A stretch of 64,000 nucleotides of DNA, from contig JAXIVH010000002.1 of NCBI GenBank assembly GCA_036785325.1, positions 10,310,786 to 10,374,785 of the forward strand. The letters are read 5' to 3'. This DNA comes from Urophycis tenuis. Its lineage: Eukaryota; Chordata; Actinopteri; Gadiformes; Phycidae. The notes below the pieces were generated by a model. It saw nothing but the letters and a program-made list of their open reading frames with translations, searched no databases and was not told the origin of the DNA. The position numbers were made by a program, and so were the translations under genes. Shown piece by piece: positions 33,599-42,932 of this stretch. Within the stretch, counting starts at the first letter, position 1; every line of letters begins with the position of its first letter.

Positions 33599-34403
33599 GG
33601 GGCACTTTACACGGAAACGAAAACGGGTTAAAAACGCAAAACTTTTTCACGGATGCACTATATCGTTTAGATGGTAACGGCGTTTTGGGGGCATGAATAC
33701 GCAAAAAAGTGAAACCACCCTCCAGAGTGGAATTCTTGAAAATGCTCCACTGTGGCCCCACCGTGTAAAGGATGAAAAACGCAAAACTGCGTTTCTCGTC
33801 ACATAGAAATGACGTGACAAGCATAATAAAGCGCCGGAAAACCGTGGGAAACACATCAGTAGGCTATCAACATGTCCGTCCCTGCGGACTTTCAACTCGC
33901 CTTAGGCGCGGTAATTGACGTTCAAGAGTCATTTCATCAGATAACAGCAATGATGAGCGAGAGTAGTAAAGAACAGACCAAAAATATTAACTACGTTCTC
34001 GAAATTCTTGAAGTTCATAGAGAGAGCAGGCGACCTAGACAGCTGTGGGTGAGACCTGGGAGGACTTCTCAGTGGTGGGATAACTTCATGAATGGAGTGG
34101 TAGACGACCTAGCGTGGCATGAAAATGTTCGCATGTCGAAGGACTCTCTGTTTGCCCTGAGTGAGGAACTCCGTCCTCACATTGAGGGACAAACAACTAA
34201 GAAAGACTTGGTCTTGGTAGTGTTGCCAACTAGCCATATGTCGTGTTTACTGCATCGATAAATATGAAACGTCACACACTTTTGCGTTTCCGTATGCACG
34301 CAGATTTTCACCCTAAAACGCTCCTCTAAATGCGGATTTAAAAGTGAAAACGAAACGCCACTTTTGCGTTTTTGTTTCAGATCGTTTCCGTGTAAAGTTA
34401 GCC
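33599..34403 (+). mobile_element. Harbinger derivative inside the hAT
   Basis: Ends GGGGCACTTTACACGGAAAC and ...GTTTCCGTGTAAAGTTAGCC are inverted. A 3-bp TAA duplicates on both sides (33596-33598 and 34404-34406), as expected for PIF/Harbinger. Excising it rejoins the hAT frame at GFLSPVSR. Confidence 0.88.
33872..34261 (+). pseudogene. Harbinger transposase, N-terminal exon only
   Basis: 129 codons. The segment RPRQLWVRPGRTSQWWDNFM followed by WHENVRMSKDSLFALSEELR is the N-terminal region of HARBI1-like transposases. The DDE catalytic domain is absent: the frame ends in unrelated sequence at CLLHR and the right end of the element follows 140 bp later. The copy therefore encodes at most a truncated protein. 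Confidence 0.75.
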
Positions 34404-36131
34404 TAAGCCCAGTAAGCAGGATCTCAGCTCATTCCAAACTGCTTGAACTGGCTATGGCAGAACATGTGGACTCCACATCAACAAATGAAGCCACCACTGG
34501 AGATGATGTGCCAGTCCAGGGAGCTGCACTTCAGAGACACACTTCTGCTATGACTCTTCTAATGGGTGAAAACTATACCACCAGCAGCAACGATGACATA
34601 GAAAAGGAAGTGGACATGTTTCTGAAGGATGCCTCACCACTCCTTGATTCCAGTCCCACAGAATGGTGGAAAGTCAATGAAGGGAGATTTCCGAGGCTGG
34701 CAAATGTGGCACGACAATATCTGTGCATACCGGGCACGTCTGTCCCATCTGAACGTGTATTCTCAGCAGCTGGCCTCACTGTAAACAGGCTGCGCACACG
34801 ACTTACTCCTGACCATGTTAATATGCTTATTTTCTTGAACAAAAAAGAGGGGTCTAGGTCAGGAGCCTATTCAAAACACATTGAGACAGGAATGTTTTTG
34901 TTTCAGGAGAGGTAGCCTATATCTTCATTTGACTGTTCTAAGGGACGCCCTCTAATGTTACTGTCACCTTCCTCAGGGATGATTTAAGTTGTGTTCAGAA
35001 TATATTTGAAGTTTCCAGGGTTAGTAATCTTACTGTTACCTTTCTCAGACCAAGGGGGATTATAAATGCTGCTGCTAATGTTTCAAGTTTTTCATATAGT
35101 TTACCAGATTATTATATGTAGGCTTTATATTGTGTAGGCTAGGCCTACCCATATTGTTTAGATTTCTATTTAAAATGTATTTTATTTTGCTTAATGTTTC
35201 ACATGCAACAGGTGAGCCAACGCACAATTATTTTTTATGTATTTTAATTTTCTGTGCATAATTTATTTTGTTAAACTACTTAAATGCCATTATCTGCACA
35301 GTATCCCAACTGGTACAATAAAACATCAATTGTGCAATATAACATGCATTTTTATTCAGTAAATAAGCAATATTTTGCTTTTTATGTTAAAGACATAAAT
35401 AGATAAGATAAAGATATAAAAAAGCCGTTTATCAGTTAATCGGTAATCGATCGATAAGGTCAATCAACTAATGATTAATGAATTAATCGATAATTTGCAT
35501 CCCTACTCTGATACATAAAAAAGGTAAGAATGCACAGCAATGTGGAAGCTATCGACCAGTGTCTCTAATAAATGTAGATGCTAAAGTATTGGCCAAGATA
35601 CTGGCTATAAGACTGGAGGCACACCTGCCCAGTCTTATTCATCCAGACCAAGTTGGTTTTATTCAAGGTAGGTCCTCAGCAGATAATGTTCGTAGGTTGC
35701 TTCATTTAATATGGCAAGTAAGAAATAGCCCTGAGCCTGTGGTCACTTTCTCTCTTGACGCTGAGAAAGCGTTTGATAGAGTAGAATGGAGATATTTGTT
35801 CAGGACGCTATCTAGGTTTGGATTGGGCTCCTCATTTATAAAATGGGTTGGACTTTTATATTGTAACCCCAAGGCCTCAGTGTTAACAAATGGAAAGGTC
35901 TGCCAGGCCTACTCCCTAAGCCCCCTAATGTTTGCATTGGCGTTAGAACCCTTAGCAGCTGCCATCAGAAAGGGTATGTTTTTTTTTGTTTTGTTTTGTT
36001 TATATTTATGTCAGCAATTATGTTGTTTTCTCTTGTCATTGTTAGAGTTCATACATGTTGGTTGGTTGCCTGTTTGTTGCACTGTTGAAAAGCAATAAAA
36101 AGTAAATTACAAAAAAGAAAAAAATACGAAA

Positions 36132-36690
36132 ACATTGTATGAGATTTGAACTCGTACTTTTGCGACAAAATGTAGGCCTACTAAAGACAGGCGCTTAATG
36201 CAGTTCACCAGGAGCACACTGAGGACTAGTCATAAAATTCCATATACAGTAGGACATATTCGGCCGTCTCTTTTTAACATGGGACGGATAACCACGTTAA
36301 CTTGTGACCACACCTGTCTCTGTTACCGTATGAGCTGTGCTTCAACACGACACATGCTTACTCAGTCAGGCTCCAAAGATGTGTTTGGGAAATGTTTCAG
36401 ACATTTAATACACATTCAATACACATTCACAGGAAGAGCGTTTCCAACACCAACTGTACCATACATCGTTATATTAAATATTCTGAGACCCTGTCAGCAA
36501 TTTGCAGAGAGGGCTCATACGGTAACAGAGACAGCTTTGGTCACAAGTTAACCTGTCCATTCCTTCCATGTTAAAAAGAGACGGCCGAATATGTCCTACT
36601 GTATATGGTGTCTGTCTTTAGTACATTTTGTCACAAAAGTACGAGTTCAAATTCCATACAATGTTTTCGTTTTTTTTTTTCTATGCAAAT
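36132..36690. repeat. Inner palindrome of the foldback element
   Basis: About 36132-36340 (TTGAACTCGTACTTTTG ... CTGTTACCGTATGAGC) pairs with the inverse of about 36500-36680. A loop of about 160 bp separates the arms. No gene. Confidence 0.75.
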
Positions 36691-37164
36691 GGATTAAATG
36701 TGGTGTGGTGACACACGTTTACTCGAGCAGGCTCCGTAGGTGTACTGTATATTTGTATTAGAGACTTATTCGAGACTTTAGTAGGAACAGAGCCAGGCCG
36801 TGTTAAAAAGAGACAGCAGTCTGTCTGTCTGCTGTATATGTTATTTTATTAGAACTCCTCAGTGCGTTCATAGTGAGCTGGAATAGCTCTCGTCTTTCAT
36901 TTATTTTGTCACGATGATACGTGTTCGACTCCCGTGAAAATTTTTATTTTTTTATAAGGCCATTCAAAAGGCCGAATATTTCTTCTGATACATGTTTACT
37001 GAAGCAGGCTCCATAGACCAAATGTATTAAAGAGTTTTTTATTAGAGATGCATTAGAGACTTTAGCAGGAAGAGCTAACTAGCTCTCTTCCTGTTTACAA
37101 ACACAAGCGACGTTTAAAACCAGACGGAGTACCTAATGCGTTCACACAAATAAAGGCTGGGTTA

Positions 37165-37837
37165 AGGGCTGTCCACACCGGCGCGGAAAGCGGATTTGTG
37201 AAAAAGCGGAAAGCGAAAATGCGAAAAATGCGAAAAGCGGAAAAAGTGTCCACACCAGCGAAGCGAAATTGCGGATCGATTTTTCTGATTTTCCTCGTTC
37301 TATTCCGCTCTACTCCGACTATCATTATGCGAGCGCGAGTCCAAAAAGTAGTTAGAAACGAAGATGGATAGCTCTAGCAGCGATGAGGAGCTTATGCTTT
37401 AATTATTTAATTAAAGCATTAATATCGATTAAGGGAAACAAACCATCTCTCCCCAGTTCGGCCGCGATTCGAGCCCAAATGTTGTCTTTCAGCTCCGTGT
37501 CCATATAATCTCACCTACTTTTGTCATACAATGCCGGGTTGTCCCTCACTAATGTTATAAGTTGTTCACCCATTTTTATCTAGTGTTTAGTAGCTCTACT
37601 GCTATTTAGGTTTTCTGTGAGCTCCTTCGAGGTGTCAGTGTTGCTGATGTCACAGTAGAGCACAGCCAAGTCGTTGTCTGATTGGTCGCACCCTCTTTTT
37701 TGCTTGTGAAATTCGCTGTCAAAACAGACAGATTTGTTTGTTTTTTTCCGCAGCGGATTTTCGCTTTTAGGTGTGCACAGAGTAATTAGAATACGTGCGT
37801 TTGTTAATTTGCGATTCCGCTCCGGTGTGGACGGGCC
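37165..37837. mobile_element. Harbinger-like MITE
   Basis: Ends AGGGCTGTCCACACCGG and CCGGTGTGGACGGGCC form an imperfect TIR, with TTA duplicated on both sides (37162-37164 and 37838-37840). The site without it is preserved at 25563-25570 in the other foldback arm, where CAGTCTAACCCAGCC is continuous. No coding content. Confidence 0.85.
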
Positions 37838-38021
37838 TTAGACTGCAAGGATGAGTCAGGTCTGTTTTTACACATTGCAACGCTAACAGGTAAGAAACTG
37901 AAAAAAAGCATCTGCGAGGACAGCTACGTCCCTTTTTCCAGTTTTCAACATATGTCGTTTCTACGACAACCACAGACGCATTTGGCTGACGGTCACCAGT
38001 TAACGTGGTCACAAGTTAATA

Positions 38022-38317
38022 CGGAACACGGGCCCTTTTTCACCGCCACGGCTCCAGTTCGCAATCCCTCCTGGAGTCGGGCATACACGCGTAGTCCCAC
38101 TCCCTGCACCTGCCTCGGCACAGACGCTTGTGTCGCCCGGGGTCAAGTTTGTAGGCCTACGAGGTGATGCAGGAGCGCGGACACTGGTGGGATTCGCTGG
38201 TGAGCCAGGAGCGCACCCATTAGCCACCTTTTTAGCGAGCTCCTCGCTATTCTCCACACACAGCCGAGATAGCCGATCCTCCGCCACTGCTCGTCTCCAG
38301 CCGGCGTTCCACATCAT
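38022..38317 (-). other. GC-rich unique stretch with an open minus frame
   Basis: GC-rich, unlike its neighbours. A minus-strand frame starts MMWNAGWRRAVAEDRLSRLC at about 38317, directly beside a MITE insertion, and stays open to the foldback edge. No family motif is recognised. It could be a first exon or CpG-rich promoter of a host gene broken up by insertions. Confidence 0.25.
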
Positions 38318-38320
38318 TAA

Positions 38321-39620
38321 AGGCTGATTTATGCTTCTGCGTAGGGATTGCGTCGTGATCACGCAATGGCCACGCCGTTGCTCGGACGCCGTCATGAGCC
38401 TGTGATACTTCTGCGGAGGGATTCCGTGGGGTTTACGTCTCGAAATGCAATTCATTGCCACACCGGTAGAGGGACCAGAATGACCATTCTGGTCATTACA
38501 TACGGATTACTAGCGAGTTCAAAAAAGTTTACAGAAATGAAGACAAAAGTTTTATATATATATATGCTTTGACTGATTGGCGGCAACATATGTTGTCGCC
38601 AAATCAGTCAAAGCAGTCAAATCAGTCAAAGCATTTATCAAGGCTGTGTTTACACCGTGGCGGTGTTTACGAGTGGAAACCGTAAAAGCGATCTAGTTCG
38701 CCGACCAATCACAGCCAAAGCCAACGCGTTGGGACGGCGTCGCTTCGACGCGCGTCTAGGATTTGGGGAGGTGCACGTCGAGGACGTAAAGGGTCCGCAA
38801 AGGGTCCGCCGTGGTCCGCCGTCCCCCAGCGACGCGTCAACGCGGAAGTATAAACGAAGCATAACCCAGCCTTAAAGGCCTAGTTATGCTTCGTTTATAC
38901 TTCCGCGTCGACGCGACGCATTGGGACGGCGGACCCACGGCAGACCCTTTGCGGACCCTTTACGGACCCTTTACGTCCTCGACGTGCACCTCCCCAAATC
39001 CTAGACGCGCGTCGAGGCGACGCCAACCCTAACGTGTTGGCTTTGGCTGTGATTGGTCCGCGAGCTACATTGGCTGGAGATCGCTTTTCCGGTTTCCACT
39101 CGTAAACACCGCCACGGTGTAAACACAGCCTTGATAAATGCTTCGACTTGATAAATGCTGGCGACAACATATATATATATATATGTTTGTGTGTGTGTGT
39201 CCGTATGTAATGATCAGAATGGTCATTAAATACGGATTACTAGCGAGTTAAAAAGCCGTTCTTGATAAAGAACGGTTATGTCACGTTAGATCAAGACATT
39301 TAGAAAGTAATCCATAATAAACTACATAGCTGTATATTATATAAAGCAATCGTATCATATAGTCATATCTGTTGATAGAAAACGTATAAAACTTTTGCCT
39401 TCATTTCTACTCAAAACTTTTTTTTAACTCGCTAGAAATCCGTATGTAATGACCAGAATGGTCTGGTCCCTCTACCGGTGTGGCAATGAATTGCATTTTG
39501 AGACGTAAACCCAACGCAATCCCTCCGCAGAAGTATCACGGGCTCATGACGGCGTCCGAGCAACGGCGTGGCCATTGCGTGATCACGACACGATCCCTAC
39601 GCAGAAGTATAAACCAGGCT
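38321..39620. mobile_element. Harbinger-like MITE built of nested palindromes
   Basis: The outer arms start AGGCTGATTTATGCTTCTGC and end in the inverse form (...AAGTATAAACCAGGCT). They are flanked by TAA on both sides (38318-38320 and 39621-39623). Outer arms run about 38321-38530 and 39410-39620. The centre (about 38636-39135) is a second palindrome with arms of about 240 bp meeting near CCTTAAAGG at 38873. That second unit has its own Harbinger-like end (AGGCCTAGTTATGCTTCG) in two head-to-head copies. The third layer includes further copies of CCAGAATGGTC / GACCATTCTGG and short AT repeats. No coding content. Confidence 0.8.
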
Positions 39621-39809
39621 TAACTCTGTGACCTATGGTCGCAGTCATAGAGAGCAGGTTCTTGCCGACATCTGCTATTTGGCCCTTCTAACGGGGCAAA
39701 CAGCGGTGAACCGTAGGCTACTAGGAGACACAGCCGAAGCGGTACGGGGATCTATTTATTAATTGATATAGCTATGCTATTAGCTACTGTAGCCAGTCGG
39801 TCTTGTCGG

Positions 39810-41182
39810 TAGGGTGACCACCCGTCCCGCGTAGCGCGTGCACGCACAGCGTTTGAAGCCCAACAATGCTTGCTCAAAAAAAAGTTGGTCGCTCTATATC
39901 CTGGAGCCACACGCAGCCAAACGAACATTACTTGACAGTTCAGCGCGCTACTGTTGCCACGCCCACCTCTCAGTTGAACTGCTGACTAGGTTGTTGTCAA
40001 CTTTTTCCTTGTTGTCATGACAGCGCGTGCACGTGCATAACAGACACACTGTGAATGAACTGTTAGATGCGCGCTTTCCAAATCGAAAAATGGATAAAGA
40101 GATTGAGTCTGAGGCAACGCCACCATCAATTAAAAAAAGAAGGTGTGGGTACAGGAAAGATTGGGAAAATGAATATTTGTGGCTGAAATGTGTCGAGGGG
40201 GATACCGAGAGGGCTTTTTGTGACCTTTGCAAAACGTCCTTCTCAATCGGACATGGAGGGGAATATGATGTCAAACGACACAGACTCACAGAGACTCACA
40301 AAAAACGTGTAAAAACTCACACAAACTTCATCTAAGATGAAGTTTGATTTATTTTGAACATTGGTGGACTGTCTACAGGGGTGCAAATGTGTCACTTTTA
40401 GGAAACAGTAGCCTTTTAGGTCAAAATATTTCATTGTTTTGCATAGGATTGTATCTTGGCACCTTTTTGTATTGTTGTCACCTTGTGATGGGTTTGCACT
40501 CCTCTGTCTATACTGGAAAACCATTTGGAAGCTTATCATAAAAATAAATGTTGCTTTAATTCTGTCTCTTATCTTTCTTCCTTATTTGATTCAGATGCTG
40601 GTGAAAAGGTTTGAGTCCTAAAGGTGTCCCCAGAACACTGAACTGTTTTTTTTCCCTGCACATGCCTTTACTAACATGCAAGTTCACCATCCTTCCTCCC
40701 CCTTCTCGTTCCGTGAACCTCTGGAGTCGTGAGTTAAGACTTTTTTTTTTTTTAACTGTTCCTGTGGTGTTGAGCAACTACAATTCCTGGTAATCCTAGA
40801 ATTTTACATTATAATTTATTTAAAGTGAATAAATTGTAATGAACAATAAATAAAATTAAATAGCTAAAGTAAATCGTAAGTGGAAGTGCATCTGTCAATT
40901 CATTGAGTCTTCAGACTTCAGAGTATTATTAATCTTTATTTAGAAAAAAAATACAGATTGCTTGACCTATTCATGAGCATACATCAGCATTTACACATGT
41001 TTACGGGAATAGGGCATTATTAATATACCATGTAAGGTGTTATGTGCTAGAAATGGGTAAACCACTATCAGCGAGTCTGCCCGTGAGGTGGGGGCACCGC
41101 CGCGAAAAGGCAGTGTCCCACATTGTCCCTCAGAAACATACCCCTTGTCCCCCCTTGGGCTTATTAGCAGGTGGTCACCCTA
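39810..41182 (+). mobile_element. Non-autonomous hAT, 1.37 kb
   Basis: TIRs TAGGGTGACCACC and GGTGGTCACCCTA are flanked by a perfect 8-bp duplication, CTTGTCGG (39802-39809 and 41183-41190). Internally there is one short zinc-finger frame and AT-rich filler. No catalytic domain. Confidence 0.92.
40090..40335 (+). CDS. Zinc-finger-only hAT transposase remnant
   Basis: 81 codons starting MDKEIESEATPPS. A basic patch (KKRRCGYRKDW) is followed by a BED-like finger: AFCDLCKTSFSIGHGGEYDV, then KRHRLTETHKK, giving a C-x2-C and H/H arrangement. It ends at a stop soon after. This matches the N-terminal DNA-binding part of a hAT transposase without the catalytic and dimerisation parts. If expressed it could bind TIRs without cutting. 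Expression is not shown. Confidence 0.55.
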   Translation: MDKEIESEATPPSIKKRRCGYRKDWENEYLWLKCVEGDTERAFCDLCKTSFSIGHGGEYDVKRHRLTETHKKRVKTHTNFI

Positions 41183-41218
41183 CTTGTCGGGTCCGAACAA
41201 TCGGTCGAGTTTTGATTT

Positions 41219-41557
41219 TCAGAGAGACAACTTTACAACTCCACTTAATGATTTAAATAACAAATAAATAATAAAATAAAAAAGTAATAACAATAACAGT
41301 GGCCTACCTTCAAGCACATCCGTTCTTAATCCTCTCCTGTTTTCCGTCCATATCACTTTCATCCACTTGATGAATTTTGGGTCACTGTTTGATAATTTAT
41401 GTTTCATCAATGCTTTCAAAAGAGCATCCCGACCTACAGCTAACTGCCAGAGGTCTTGGCTCTTCTGTCTTCGGCCTTTCCTGAGACGACCAATGGTGTA
41501 ACTACACTCACACCCTGGCCATGTGCTTTGACTCCAGAATAAACCAGAATAAACCAC
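41219..41557 (-). other. Possible host exon, function unknown
   Basis: A minus-strand frame contains RKGRRQKSQDLWQLAVGRDA and KFIKWMKVIWTENRRG and ends ...TDVLEG at a GTAGGC donor (41310). The amino-acid texture is gene-like. No family is recognised and the neighbouring exons are not located. Confidence 0.3.
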
Positions 41558-41599
41558 AATCTGTAAAGTTCTAGAAGTTCAGCCGTACTGGCGCCATCT

Positions 41600-42540
41600 A
41601 CTGGCTTTAGTCAGTAGATGCGTGTTTTGTCTTTATTAGTAGGCCTATTACTTATACAACTTGATATACAGGTTGTTATTCAAATATGAGCATTTTATTT
41701 CATATTTCATTTATTTCATTTTATTTATTTCAATAGCTAGTTACTGTATGGGACTTTTTATCACCTTTTAACCCTTTTTATTTTTTATACATTTCATAAT
41801 GTAAATATGAGCATTAAAGCTTCTAGATCATGTGACCTATTGGCTCAAAATCAGTGTAGAACGGTAGATCTACACTTGCTGTATGAGACACAACTCTCTT
41901 CATAGCATTTTACTTCTCATATTTTATATGAATCTGCTTTGTGTAATAAATATTTTTTTTTTATTTCTAAATATGTTATGTGAGTATGTTTGCTACTAGC
42001 TGTATTTGCAGATAATAACCATACATAAGAAAGAAAGCAATCAGTATTGGGGCATTGTCCAATTATATGTGTTGAGGCTAGTGGTAAAAAAAAAAAACAA
42101 CCTAAGAAATAAAACGTCCTGCTCTATTCCCTGTAGCTGTAAAGGCCAAATGTATGTCTGTTCAGGAAAATCTAACTATGTATTATCACTGTCCATAATG
42201 CTTGATACATAATGCATGCATTTTAATTATGAATGAAAATAACAAATAAATGAGAAACACCCACAGGTGCTCCTAAAAATGTTCAGTCTTTCTTTTTGTG
42301 TCTTCTTCTTGTTGATGAGTCCCTTCTAAATAAACAAAACAATGCTTTCCCTATTCAAGTCTTTACATGCAAGATACAAGGAAGCAAATCATGCAAAGTA
42401 GAATAGTTAAAAGCAATGCAAAGGCAAATTTGTCAAAGGCAACCCAATTACTATTTCCACATGGATAAAAAGAAGATGTAATGGACTTGCACATACAATT
42501 GACACAAAATGGCAGGTGATTATTTTTGGTGGAGTAGTTT
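41600..42540. other. Intergenic, AT-rich
   Basis: No supported feature between the candidate exon and the lectin upstream region. Confidence 0.5.
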
Positions 42541-42565
42541 TTCAATGATCTTGGGCATTCTTTTC

Positions 42566-42722
42566 GTTAAGTGAAGCACTATGGAAATAATCGTCATGTG
42601 AGGTTATTTGGGTCTCTTACTCCATTTGAATGTGATAAGCTGTCTCACTTCTCACGTAGTCGCACTCATCTATATGACAAGAACAATGACCTCAGCAAAC
42701 TGGAACCCTGGATTCTTACCAT
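42566..42722 (+). other. Possible exon upstream of the lectin gene
   Basis: A + frame reads GNNRHVRLFGSLTPFECDKL and continues ...SKLEPWILTM to a GTAAGT donor at 42723. The coding texture and good donor suggest an exon of another gene or an old repeat-derived ORF. It is not part of the lectin model below, which has its own ATG and signal peptide. No family recognised. Confidence 0.3.
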
Positions 42723-42932
42723 GTAAGTACATCACATACCATACCGGATTTCATTTACTTGTGGAAGTCACATTCATTGAGTTAGTGGGGTGTTGTGATA
42801 CAGATTGATCATGTCTAATAGCTATTGAATTGTAGGACACATTTCCCATTGCACCTTTTATTGATCCTTTGAAAATCGAGCGATTGCTTTGTCGATGATT
42901 TTGCTGAATTCGGTTTTGCAGTGAAACCAAGC

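Larger units (their letters stand above)
32095..34915 (+). pseudogene. hAT transposase (ZBED-like), broken
   Basis: The N-terminal BED finger has CKLCGATFKFNSS with downstream H residues (LRYHLNNLH). The catalytic core follows: MTTDCWTALTTESYITIT, IACVHDNARNIV, CFAHTLNLAV and KTRWNSVHTMFGRL. A one-base change near 33182 shifts frame (MSAG to VTEVSISNTYPITFSLLN). After an apparent intron (acceptor before 33517) come TATMLDPRHKHLGFL, then the Harbinger insertion, then SPVSRISAHSKLLELA. The hAT C-terminal dimerisation domain closes it (VARQYLCIPGTSVPSERVFS, LTPDHVNMLIFLNKK). With the insertion and frameshift it is inactive. Confidence 0.85.
31904..35505 (+). mobile_element. hAT transposon inserted in L1 ORF2
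   Basis: Ends TAGGGATGTAAACGGTTAAT and ...TAATTTGCATCCCTA form a TIR, and a perfect 8-bp duplication, CTCTGATA, flanks them (31896-31903 and 35506-35513). Removing it rejoins the L1 RT frame exactly (VITLIHKKGKN). It encodes a decayed transposase and carries a Harbinger derivative at 33599-34403. Confidence 0.92.
30346..35976 (+). pseudogene. L1 ORF2 (EN/RT), broken
   Basis: Begins MAGMLKLLSWNIKGANL, a typical endonuclease start, with FLQETHL, then in shifted frames INIYAPNID, GGDFNQVRDP, YSRIDYFLVS and LSDHAPVEV. RT starts near 31745 (MNSGKSPGDDGLPTDFYKEF). It is interrupted at 31904 by a hAT and resumes exactly at 35514 with HKKGKN, GSYRPVSLINVDAKV, GFIQGRSSADNVRR and FSLDAEKAFDRVEW. It stops near AAAIRKG where the catalytic YADD half has been deleted. 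Frameshifts occur near 30610, 31200 and 31330. Non-functional. Confidence 0.85.
26087..36115 (+). mobile_element. L1-type LINE with three nested insertions
   Basis: Begins GACTTCCGGTGGAGCGAGC and ends in an A-rich tail after AATAAAAAGT. It is flanked by a 16-bp duplication with one mismatch, AGAAAAAAATAYGAAA (26071-26086 and 36116-36131). It carries an ORF1 and an ORF2, both decayed, and its RT is deleted beyond SPLMFALALEPLAAAIRKG (about 35976), where the 3' UTR begins. It has taken insertions of a LINE (26415-28517), a MITE (29494-29947) and a hAT (31904-35505). Confidence 0.85.
25386..38019. mobile_element. Long foldback element with nested insertions
   Basis: The left end TTAACTTGTGACCACGTTAA matches the inverse of the right end, with TA on both outer sides (25384-25385 and 38020-38021). 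The left arm is 25386-26086 plus 36132-about 36340. The right arm is about 36510-38019. Removing the L1 (26087-36115) and the MITE (37165-37837) leaves about 1.9 kb of nearly continuous palindrome around a loop of about 170 bp. The terminal motif also recurs inside the arms (near 25930 and 36293), suggesting repeated growth. It has no transposase. The TA flanks could mean a Tc1/mariner-type mobilising source, but this is inference. Confidence 0.7.

Noticed and set aside
38650..39170. Three GC-rich open frames in the palindrome
   Set aside because: Each is a reading of the same inverted repeat and they mirror each other. No family motif.
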